A DNA stretch of 5,892 nucleotides from Chloroflexota bacterium (GTDB taxonomy: Bacteria > Chloroflexota > Limnocylindria > QHBO01). The DNA is taken from contig JAGXHP010000023.1 of the NCBI GenBank assembly GCA_024636135.1, positions 1 through 5,892 on the forward strand, given 5' to 3'. The position numbers and the translations under genes were made by a program. Positions 1 to 5,892 of this stretch are shown piece by piece; positions within the stretch are counted from its first letter, which is position 1, and the number at the start of each line of letters is the position of its first letter. The notes under the pieces were generated by a model. That model saw only the letters and a program-made list of their open reading frames with translations. It had not been told where the DNA came from and did no database searches.

Positions 1-1
1 G

Positions 2-202
2 TACTGGGGCGTGGCGAATGCCGCTGCCGCTCCGAGTGCATCGGCTGCCCCGACGGCCTCGGCCGCCGCGAGCATGGTGCCCGACACGGCCACCACGCCG
101 GTTGCTCCGCTGAGCCCGTCCGTGACCTGGATCCTCGCCATCTCGGCGGTCCTGCTCATGGGTGGTGTCACGGTCATGGTCGTGGACCGCCGCCGCCGCT
201 AG
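2..202 (+). CDS. C-terminal end of a membrane-anchored protein (5' end outside window), function unknown
   Basis: The reading frame is open to the left edge and ends at TAG, giving 66 visible residues. The first 40 or so are a low-complexity stretch rich in Ala, Pro, Ser and Thr, typical of an extended stalk or linker. A single hydrophobic segment follows (about residues 41-61, beginning SVTWILAISAV). The protein ends in a basic DRRRR tail, the usual stop-transfer signal that leaves the C-terminus in the cytoplasm. This suggests an exported domain, encoded upstream of the window, tethered to the outer face of the membrane. There is no LPXTG sorting motif. A GTG at position 11 could in principle start a 63-residue protein, but no signal peptide or well-spaced ribosome binding site supports it, and the frame continues upstream. 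The family cannot be recognised from this tail. The gene converges on the GT20 gene to its right. Confidence 0.6.
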   Translation, partial: YWGVANAAAAPSASAAPTASAAASMVPDTATTPVAPLSPSVTWILAISAVLLMGGVTVMVVDRRRR

Positions 203-226
203 GCCCGGCCCGACCTTCCCAATCCC

Positions 227-262
227 TGGGACGGACCCTGGAGCAATCCAGGGTCCGTCTCG
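227..262. terminator. Strong inverted repeat between converging genes, probable bidirectional terminator
   Basis: Bases 231-242 and 247-258 are perfect 12-base inverted repeats around a 4-base loop, GCAA on the plus strand. The stem extends outward on the plus strand by G-C, G-U, G-C and U-G pairs (227-230 with 259-262). On the minus strand the G-U positions become A-C mismatches, so that stem is effectively 13 pairs. It lies in the 70-base gap between two converging stop codons (TAG ending at 202; TGA whose last base is at 273), the expected place for a shared terminator. No run of T follows on either side, so it is not a textbook intrinsic terminator. It could instead act as an RNA 3'-end stabiliser. 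The GCAA loop fits the GNRA tetraloop pattern on the plus strand only. Confidence 0.65.
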
Positions 263-272
263 TGTCTGCAGA

Positions 273-1778
273 TCAGCGCTTGAGCTCGCTCAGATCCTCG
301 AGCTGGCGACGCAGCCACCAGGTGATGTCCTCGCGCTCGACGCCGCGTCGCAGCTTCGCACGTCGTCGCCGGCGCTCCTCGATCGGCATCTCGAGCGCTG
401 CCATCAGGGCCTGCGAGGTCCCGAGGACATCGGCCGATGCCACCGCCAGCACACCGTCGGCCATCTGGTCGAATGCACCTGCAGATTCCGACAGGACGAG
501 AACCGCGTCACGCTCGGAGACGACGACGGCCTCCTTGGCGACGAGGTTCATGCCGTCGACCAGGGGGTTCACGAGCACGACGTCCGCGATCGACAGCCCG
601 GCGAGTGCCTGGGCGTAGTCGTTCTCGTAGAAGATCTGGATCGGGCGCCAGCCCGCTCGTCCGAACCGCGCGTTGATACGGTCGACCTCGTTCTGCACGC
701 TACGCCCGTAGTCGCCGTACTCCCGCAGGCCGGTTCGCGACGGGACGAGGAAGGCGAGGAAGCTGACTCGCCCTCGCAGGCGTGGGTGGCGCTGGAGGAG
801 CGCCTCGTAGGCGAGGAAGCCGCGCACGATGTTCTTCGACGGTTCAAGCCGGTCGACCCGCACGATCACCCGTTCGCGCGTGGCACCCAGCAGCTGGTCC
901 GCTCGCCGCCGCGCGGCGCGCGAGGTCGCGATTCGTGTTGTGGCGTCGACGTCGATGCTGATCGGATAGTGGCGGACGTGGGTCGTGCGACGCCGACGGC
1001 GCACCGTCCTGGTCTGGTAGTCCACCTTAGCGTCGGGCACGAACGTCTCCACCATGCGCATGAAGTTGTGCGCATAGCGGGCTGTCTGGAACCCGACGAC
1101 GTCGTTCGCCAGCAGTCCTACGGCGATCCCCTCGCGGATGGCCGGCGCGATGGCCAGCCAGATGCTCGACGGAGGCCACGGGATGTGGGTGAAGTGGCTG
1201 AGCACGGCCTTCGGTCGGGCGCGCCGGATCGGCTCCGCCGCCGTATACAGGTGGTAGTCATGAAGCATGATGCGCGGCTGCCGGTCGCCGCGGGTCTGGG
1301 CCAGAACGGCCGCCGCGAAGGCGTCGTTCATGGCGACGTACCCGCGCTCCCACGCCCGCATCGTCGAAGCATCGATCACCGGTCGCTCGGGAAGGTTCCA
1401 CATCTGGTGCTGGAGGAACCAGAGCAGCGGGTTCGCGATGACGTTGTACGCCTGCTCGTAGACCGAGCGCTCGACGGTCGCGAACCGGAGGCGCACCGCG
1501 TCGTCGCCCCCGGCGGCCTGGCGCAGCAGCTTCAGGTCGGAAGCCGCTCGTCGATCGCCCTCGCTCATCGCGGCGGCCACCCAGGTGACGGGGACGTGAC
1601 GGCCGACCTGCCCGAGGGCGGTCACGAGGCCACCCGATCCGCGACGCGGTCGAAGTGAGCCGTCGGACGTCGCCGCGAAGCTCACCGGACCCCGATTCGT
1701 CGCGATGATCAGCCGGCGGTCGCCGAGCAGCGCGGAGGCTGCTGCTCCCAGCGCATCGTCGGCCTTGGCGGGGCTCAT
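273..1778 (-). CDS. otsA: GT20 family glycosyltransferase, trehalose-6-phosphate synthase (OtsA)-like
   Basis: GT20 enzymes of this type join a nucleotide-activated glucose to glucose 6-phosphate to make trehalose 6-phosphate in the cytoplasm; the product serves in stress protection. From the chosen ATG the protein is 501 residues, close to the usual OtsA size (about 470-500). Visible motifs, in order, are the N-terminal NRGPVSF loop (28-34), GSGGLVTAL (47-55), HDYHLY (173-178), HIPWP (198-202), VDRLEPSKNIVRG (308-320, with the donor-phosphate Arg and Lys at 310 and 315) and DGMNLVAKE (408-416). An Arg-rich stretch (about 258-264) precedes YPISID. Two features differ from E. coli-type OtsA: NRGPV replaces NRLPV, and PSKNIVRG replaces DYSKG. 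They match the branch common in actinobacteria, which also includes pseudo-glycosyltransferases such as VldE, so the acceptor is uncertain. The ATG lies 4 bases after the nuoN stop but lacks a clear ribosome binding site. A GTG at 1802 would add 8 residues and overlap nuoN by 20 bases; the GAGGTGA before it is too close to be ideal. The gene appears co-transcribed with nuo. No otsB is visible. Confidence 0.85.
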   Translation of the reverse strand: MSPAKADDALGAAASALLGDRRLIIATNRGPVSFAATSDGSLRPRRGSGGLVTALGQVGRHVPVTWVAAAMSEGDRRAASDLKLLRQAAGGDDAVRLRFATVERSVYEQAYNVIANPLLWFLQHQMWNLPERPVIDASTMRAWERGYVAMNDAFAAAVLAQTRGDRQPRIMLHDYHLYTAAEPIRRARPKAVLSHFTHIPWPPSSIWLAIAPAIREGIAVGLLANDVVGFQTARYAHNFMRMVETFVPDAKVDYQTRTVRRRRRTTHVRHYPISIDVDATTRIATSRAARRRADQLLGATRERVIVRVDRLEPSKNIVRGFLAYEALLQRHPRLRGRVSFLAFLVPSRTGLREYGDYGRSVQNEVDRINARFGRAGWRPIQIFYENDYAQALAGLSIADVVLVNPLVDGMNLVAKEAVVVSERDAVLVLSESAGAFDQMADGVLAVASADVLGTSQALMAALEMPIEERRRRRAKLRRGVEREDITWWLRRQLEDLSELKR

Positions 1779-1782
1779 CGGG

Positions 1783-3246
1783 TCAGAAGAGGCTCGCCGC
1801 ACTCACCTCGATCAGGCTCAGGACGGCGCCCGGGAATAGCCCCAGGATGACGACGCCGGCCACCGACAGCGCCAGTGCCACCGTGCCGAAGGGGGAGGTG
1901 TCGAGCGGCGCAGGATCATCCTCCGGATCCCGCATGTACATGTAGACCACCACGCGCAGATAATAGAACGCGGCCATCGCGGCGTTGAGGACCAGGATCA
2001 CGGCCAGCCAGGCCAGCCCCGCGTCGACCGCCGCCAGCAGGACGTAGAGCTTCGCGAAGAACCCGACGGTCGGCGGAATGCCCGTCAGGCTGAGCATGAG
2101 CACGCCCATCGCCGCCGCCCGCGCCGGAGAGCGGGACCCGAGCCCGGCGAACGAATTCAGTCCGCCGAAGCGGCGGGTGTCGCGCTGGAGCATGCCGACC
2201 ACCGCAAACGCCGCGATGTTCATGACGGCATAGCCCAGCACGTAGAACAGGACCGACTCGATGCCCTGCGCGGCGCCATCGGCATCGGTCGCGTTCGCGA
2301 AGGCGGCCAGGCCGACCATGATGTAGCCGGTGTGCGCGATGCTCGAGTAGGCCAGCATGCGCTTGACGTTGACCTGGGTCAGCGCCACGACGTTGCCCAC
2401 CGTCATGGTGAGGACGGTCAGCACGAGGAAGATCCCGAGCCAGTCGGCGCGGATCGGCGCCAGTGCCTCGGCGAAGACCCGGACGAGCAGTGCGAACGCT
2501 CCGAGCTTCGGGCCGACCGACAGGAAGCCGGTGATCGGGGTCGGCGCGCCCTGGTAGGCGTCCGGCGTCCAGTAGTGGAACGGGACGGCCGCGATCTTGA
2601 ACGTGCTGCCGACGACCAGGAAGCCGAGCGCGACGAGGAGCGGGCCGCCCATGCGACCCTCGAGCCCGGATGCCGCGATCTCCGCGATATTCGTGGTGCC
2701 GGTGATGCCGTACAGCCAGCTGATTCCGAACAGCACGATGGCACTCGCGAAGCTTCCGAGCAGGAAGTACTTCAACCCGCCCTCGTTGCTGTAGCGGTCG
2801 GTCTTGTGCAGTCCGGTGAGCAGGTATGACGGCATCGTCATCAGCTCGAGACCCAGGAAGAGGGTGATGAGGTCGCTGCTCGAGGCGAGGATGAACATGC
2901 CGAGCAGCGCGCTGAGCAGGATCATGTGGAACTCGCCGAGTGGGATGCGGCGCACGACCAGGTAGGCCGGCGCGAAGAGCACCGACAGGATCCCGATCAC
3001 GACGGTGGATGCCTTGAAGAAGACGGACAGGTCGTCGACGCGGTAGAAGCCCGCGTACACCGTCTCGTTGATATCCCAGACGGCCACGCATGCCGCGCCA
3101 ACCAGCACCAGCCCGCCGACGGCCAGCGGGGTGAGCAGCCACTTGTTCGGGCGCGACAGGAACAGGTCGGTGGTGATGATGCCGAGGATCAGGAAGGCGA
3201 GGAGTAGCTCCGGCAGCAGAGTGACGAGATCGTCGACGTAGGTCAC
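1783..3246 (-). CDS. nuoN: NADH-quinone oxidoreductase subunit N
   Basis: NuoN is one of the three antiporter-like membrane subunits of respiratory complex I. It lies in the membrane arm and is thought to carry one proton channel. The product is 487 residues, the normal size, and is almost wholly hydrophobic, with about 14 membrane segments. Family signatures are visible: FLGLELMTMPSYLLTGL (Glu134, the channel glutamate of TM5), FKIAAVPFHYWTPDAYQGAP (Lys217), GPKLGAF (Lys247), KRMLAYSSIAHTGYI (about 296-309) and GFFAKLYV (Lys399). These correspond to the residues known to be essential in E. coli NuoN. I chose the GTG at 3246 because GAGGTGG ends 5 bases upstream of it. A GTG at 3255 in the same frame would add three residues (490 total), but its purine-rich sequence is directly adjacent. 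The gene follows nuoM within 10 bases and is followed at once by the GT20 gene. In most nuo operons nuoN is the last gene. Confidence 0.97.
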   Translation of the reverse strand: MTYVDDLVTLLPELLLAFLILGIITTDLFLSRPNKWLLTPLAVGGLVLVGAACVAVWDINETVYAGFYRVDDLSVFFKASTVVIGILSVLFAPAYLVVRRIPLGEFHMILLSALLGMFILASSSDLITLFLGLELMTMPSYLLTGLHKTDRYSNEGGLKYFLLGSFASAIVLFGISWLYGITGTTNIAEIAASGLEGRMGGPLLVALGFLVVGSTFKIAAVPFHYWTPDAYQGAPTPITGFLSVGPKLGAFALLVRVFAEALAPIRADWLGIFLVLTVLTMTVGNVVALTQVNVKRMLAYSSIAHTGYIMVGLAAFANATDADGAAQGIESVLFYVLGYAVMNIAAFAVVGMLQRDTRRFGGLNSFAGLGSRSPARAAAMGVLMLSLTGIPPTVGFFAKLYVLLAAVDAGLAWLAVILVLNAAMAAFYYLRVVVYMYMRDPEDDPAPLDTSPFGTVALALSVAGVVILGLFPGAVLSLIEVSAASLF

Positions 3247-3251
3247 GGTAT

Positions 3252-3258
3252 CCACCTC
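3252..3258 (-). promoter_or_regulatory. Ribosome binding site for nuoN
   Basis: On the minus strand the sequence reads GAGGTGG, then ATACC, then GTG at 3246. The Shine-Dalgarno match overlaps the nuoM stop codon (TGA, 3259-3257), which suggests that ribosomes ending nuoM help to start nuoN. This site decides in favour of the start at 3246 over the GTG at 3255, which lies inside it. Confidence 0.6.
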
Positions 3259-4777
3259 ACCACAGCGGCCCGAAGCCGGTCAGGCCGGCGCCGTTGACGG
3301 CATCGATGATGCGGTCCACGGGGCCGGCGATGATCTCGAGCACCGGCCCGGGGTACACGCCCAGCGCCACGACGAGCACGATGAGAGGCGCGAGCGCGAT
3401 CCATTCGTTGCGATTGATGTCGCGCAGGGTCGGCCAGAACTGGCGCATCCAGTCCGACGGCACGGTGAAGAAGACGCGCTGGAACATCCAGAGCATGTAG
3501 ACCGCGCTGATGATGACGACGACCATGGCCGCCGCGGCGATGAAGCCGTTGGCGCGGAAGGCCCCGAGGATCACCAGGAACTCGCCGACGAACCCGGAAA
3601 GGCCGGGGAGGCCGATGCTGGCGAAGGTGAAGAGGCCGAACATCGCGGCATAGCGCGGGACACGGGCGTTGAGCCCGCCCATGTGGGCGATGAGCCGGTC
3701 GTGGGTCTGCTCGTAGATGATTCCGACCAGGAGGAACAGCGCGCCGGTCGTGATGCCGTGGCTGATCATCTGGTAGATCGCGCCCTGCAGGCCCTGCTCG
3801 TTGAAGACGAACGCGCCGAGCATCACGAAGCCCATATGACTGACGCTCGAGTACGCGACGAGCTTCTTCAGATCGGGCTGGACCATGGCGACGAGGCCGC
3901 CGTAGATGATGGCGATGATGGCGAGGCCGATGACGATCGGGGCGAAGCTGACGGCCGCGTCGGGCAGGAGCGGGAGGCTGAAGCGCAGGAAGCCGTAGCC
4001 GCCGAGCTTCAGCATGACGCCGGCCAGGATGATCGAGCCGGCCGTGGGGGCCTCGACGTGCGCATCGGGCAGCCACGTGTGGAACGGCCACATCGGAACC
4101 TTGATCGCGAACGCCAGGAAGAACGCGACGAAGGCCAGCGCCTGGAGCGTATCGGCGTAGGCGAAGCCGCGGAGCGCCTCGTAGCTGAAGGTGAAGGGCT
4201 GGCCGCTGGCCGCGTGGGCGATCGCCACGGCCAGGATGGCGACGAGCATGAGCAGCGACCCGACCAGGGTGTAGAGGACGAACTTCACGGTCGCGTAGAT
4301 GCGCCGCGGCCCGCCCCACACCCCGATGATCACGTACATCGGGAAGAGGCTGATCTCCCAGAAGACGTAGAACAGGAACAGGTCGAGCGCCACGAACACG
4401 CCGAGCATGCCGACCATGAGGAGCAGGAGGGAGATGTAGTACTCCTTCACCCGCGTCTGGATCGGCTCCCAGGAGTAGAACATCGCGACCACGCTGAGGA
4501 CGGTGGTCAGCAGGACGAGCACGACCGACAGGCCGTCGACGCCGAGGGTATAGCGCATGCCGAAGGCATCAATCCAGGCGAGGTCCTCGCGGTACTGGAA
4601 CTCGCTGCCGCCGGTGTCGTAGCCGAGCAGGATGAGGCTGAAGGCCAGGCTGGCCAACGCCGCCAGCAGCGCGACCCAGCGCACGGCGCGGTGGTTCGAC
4701 CCCGGGACGAAGAGCAGCAGCAGCACGCCGACCAGCGGCATGAAGACGATGAGGGACAGCACCGGCGCGCCCTCCAT
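3257..4777 (-). CDS. nuoM: NADH-quinone oxidoreductase subunit M
   Basis: NuoM is the middle antiporter-like subunit of the complex I membrane arm and contributes a proton channel driven by quinone reduction. The product is 506 residues, normal for the family, with about 14 membrane helices. Conserved features are Glu141 in FWEISLFPMYVIIGVWGG (TM5 glutamate), Lys226 in FAIKVPMWPFHTWLPDAH (broken-helix TM7 lysine), Lys257 in MLKLGGYG (TM8), KKLVAYSSVSHMGFV (304-318), and Glu399 in GFVGEFLVL (TM12). The last matches the NuoM pattern of a glutamate where NuoL and NuoN have lysine. The ATG overlaps the nuoL stop by one base (TGATG). An in-frame extension to 4951 is open, but it is Arg-rich, hydrophilic and lies entirely within nuoL, so it is not part of the protein. 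The ribosome binding site is weak (GGTGG 7 bases upstream), consistent with translational coupling to nuoL. Confidence 0.97.
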   Translation of the reverse strand: MEGAPVLSLIVFMPLVGVLLLLFVPGSNHRAVRWVALLAALASLAFSLILLGYDTGGSEFQYREDLAWIDAFGMRYTLGVDGLSVVLVLLTTVLSVVAMFYSWEPIQTRVKEYYISLLLLMVGMLGVFVALDLFLFYVFWEISLFPMYVIIGVWGGPRRIYATVKFVLYTLVGSLLMLVAILAVAIAHAASGQPFTFSYEALRGFAYADTLQALAFVAFFLAFAIKVPMWPFHTWLPDAHVEAPTAGSIILAGVMLKLGGYGFLRFSLPLLPDAAVSFAPIVIGLAIIAIIYGGLVAMVQPDLKKLVAYSSVSHMGFVMLGAFVFNEQGLQGAIYQMISHGITTGALFLLVGIIYEQTHDRLIAHMGGLNARVPRYAAMFGLFTFASIGLPGLSGFVGEFLVILGAFRANGFIAAAAMVVVIISAVYMLWMFQRVFFTVPSDWMRQFWPTLRDINRNEWIALAPLIVLVVALGVYPGPVLEIIAGPVDRIIDAVNGAGLTGFGPLW

Positions 4778-5892
4778 CAGCGCACCACCGTGGCGAGCGC
4801 CACCAGCACCAGGACCAGGCCGGCGGCGATCCCGAGCCCGTAGTTCTCGACCCGTCCGGTCTGGATCTTCCGCAGGCCGCCACCGATGGTTCGGGCCAGC
4901 CAGCCCGCGCCGTTGACCGCGCCATCGATGACCTTGGCGTCGAACCACCACAGCGCGCTGCTCAGGAGCACGCCGCCGCGCGCCCAGACCAGGCCGTACA
5001 GATCATCCACGTAGTACTTGTTCACGCTGGCGCGATACATGCCCGGGCCAAGGCCGAGCGGGATCCGCTCGACGAAACGTGCCGCGGACTCTGGGCGCTG
5101 AACGTACCAGCGGTATGCCAGCAGGACGCCGCCGACAGCGACCGCCGCCCCGATGAGCAGGAGCAGGCCGCCCAGGCCGAGGAGCTCGAAGCCATGGTGC
5201 TCGCCATCCGCGATCGATCCGGCCAGGACCCCCGCATGCGACTCCTCGGCGGTGTGGAAGACCTCCTCCAGCCAGCCGTGGATGATGCCGCCCTCCGGCG
5301 GAATGCCGAGAACGAGGCCCGCCAGGATGGTGGGCACGGCGAGGATTGCCAGGGGCGCCACCATGGTCGGCGCGCTCTCGTGGATGTGGTCCCAGGCCGC
5401 CTTCGGCCCGCGCCATTCGCCCCAGAACGTCATGAAGATCATGCGGAAGGTGTAGAAGGCGGTCATGAAGGCGACGACGGTGCCCACGAGATAGAACACG
5501 AGGTACCCGCGGTTGAAGGCCTCGGCCAGGATCTCGTCCTTGCTGAAGAAGCCGGAGAAGATCGGGATGCCGGCCAGCGCCAGTGAGCCGATGACCATGG
5601 TGATGTAGGTCCAGCGCATCTTCGCCCGCAGGTTGCCCATGTAGCGCATGTCCTGCTCGCCGCCCGCCCCGTGGATCACCGAGCCCGAGCCCATGAACAG
5701 CAGCCCCTTGAAGAAGCCGTGGCTGACGAGGTGGAAGATCGCGGCCACCCATGCGCCGATGCCGAGCGCGAAAAACATGTACGCCAGCTGGCTGACGGTC
5801 GAGTAGGCGAGCACCTTCTTGATGTCGTTCTGCGTCAGGGCGATCGCTGCGGCGAAGATGGCGGTGAAGACGCCGATGATCGCCACGGTCCA
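4777..5892 (-). CDS. nuoL: NADH-quinone oxidoreductase subunit L, C-terminal part (5' end outside window)
   Basis: NuoL is the distal antiporter-like subunit of complex I. It carries the long lateral helix that runs along the membrane arm. The visible 371 residues correspond to roughly the C-terminal 55-60 percent of a protein usually 610-680 residues long. The frame is open at the right edge; the GTG at 5886 is an internal valine. Numbered from the edge, the signatures are NDIKKVLAYSTVSQLAYM (22-39), FHLVSHGFFKGLLFMGSGSV (53-72, with the channel histidines and Lys62), and GFFSKDEIL (114-122), whose Lys118-Asp119 match the essential TM12 pair of E. coli NuoL. A His- and Glu-rich extramembrane loop follows (about residues 207-232). 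The C-terminus has the NKYYVDDLYG motif, a region matching the lateral helix, and a final membrane helix ending in VATVVR-like sequence (ALATVVR). The N-terminal channel residues (TM5 Glu and TM7 Lys) lie outside the window. Confidence 0.96.
   Translation of the reverse strand, partial: WTVAIIGVFTAIFAAAIALTQNDIKKVLAYSTVSQLAYMFFALGIGAWVAAIFHLVSHGFFKGLLFMGSGSVIHGAGGEQDMRYMGNLRAKMRWTYITMVIGSLALAGIPIFSGFFSKDEILAEAFNRGYLVFYLVGTVVAFMTAFYTFRMIFMTFWGEWRGPKAAWDHIHESAPTMVAPLAILAVPTILAGLVLGIPPEGGIIHGWLEEVFHTAEESHAGVLAGSIADGEHHGFELLGLGGLLLLIGAAVAVGGVLLAYRWYVQRPESAARFVERIPLGLGPGMYRASVNKYYVDDLYGLVWARGGVLLSSALWWFDAKVIDGAVNGAGWLARTIGGGLRKIQTGRVENYGLGIAAGLVLVLVALATVVR

Noticed and set aside
11..202. Independent 63-residue single-pass membrane protein starting at GTG 11
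   Set aside because: The frame stays open to the window edge. The putative start has no well-spaced ribosome binding site, and the N-terminus looks like the middle of a linker. A partial larger protein is more likely, though not proven.
162..1658. Long plus-strand open frame of about 498 codons opposite the GT20 gene
   Set aside because: It lies almost entirely antisense to a well-supported gene. Its product is low-complexity, rich in Arg, Asp, His and Val, with no motif. Long antisense frames are expected in GC-rich coding DNA.
1916..3142. Minus-strand frame of about 408 codons inside nuoN
   Set aside because: It is an out-of-frame Arg/Ala/Gly/Pro-rich translation of nuoN. The nuoN frame itself is intact from start to stop.
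3243..4319. Minus-strand frame of about 358 codons inside nuoM
   Set aside because: It is a shifted frame of nuoM with an Arg/His/Pro-rich product. The true NuoM frame carries all family motifs without interruption, so there is no frameshift to explain.
3683..4843. Plus-strand open frame of about 386 codons opposite nuoM
   Set aside because: The product is extremely rich in Glu, Asp, His and Arg, as expected from reading membrane-protein codons in reverse. It lies antisense to nuoM and the end of nuoL and has no recognisable domain.
4778..4951. N-terminal extension of nuoM by 58 codons
   Set aside because: The extension is Arg/Gly-rich and hydrophilic, lies wholly within nuoL, and has no counterpart in NuoM. 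The ATG at 4777 gives the normal family length and N-terminus.

Overview
The window is GC-rich DNA from a bacterial chromosome. It is dominated by the distal end of a respiratory complex I (nuo) operon read leftwards on the minus strand. From right to left it holds the C-terminal part of nuoL (cut by the right edge), complete nuoM, complete nuoN, and then a complete glycosyltransferase family 20 gene of the trehalose-6-phosphate synthase (OtsA) type. A short gene end on the plus strand enters from the left edge and converges on the GT20 gene. A strong inverted repeat sits in the 70-base gap between them.

The four minus-strand genes are tightly packed. nuoL and nuoM share one base (TGATG). nuoN follows nuoM within about 10 bases, with a ribosome binding site that overlaps the nuoM stop. 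The GT20 gene starts within 4 bases of the nuoN stop, or overlaps it if an upstream GTG is used. I see no promoter or terminator between them, so one transcript is the simplest reading. NuoL, NuoM and NuoN are the three antiporter-like membrane subunits that carry the proton-pumping channels of NADH:quinone oxidoreductase. The key lysines and glutamates known from this family are present wherever the sequence covers them.

The less ordinary part is the GT20 gene. It belongs to the branch whose sugar-binding loop reads SKNIVRG rather than the classical DY(S/T)KG, and it sits directly behind nuoN. No phosphatase partner (otsB) is visible, and the converging gene leaves no room for one downstream. 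The product may be trehalose 6-phosphate, but related proteins of this branch, including the validoxylamine synthase VldE, do other chemistry, so the substrate is open.

The high GC content, GTG starts, complex I subunit sequences and GT20 type would suit a Chloroflexota or actinobacterial-type lineage. That is a guess from general resemblance, not a demonstrated placement. I see no mobile element, CRISPR array, tRNA or rRNA, and nothing that amounts to a new multi-gene system.
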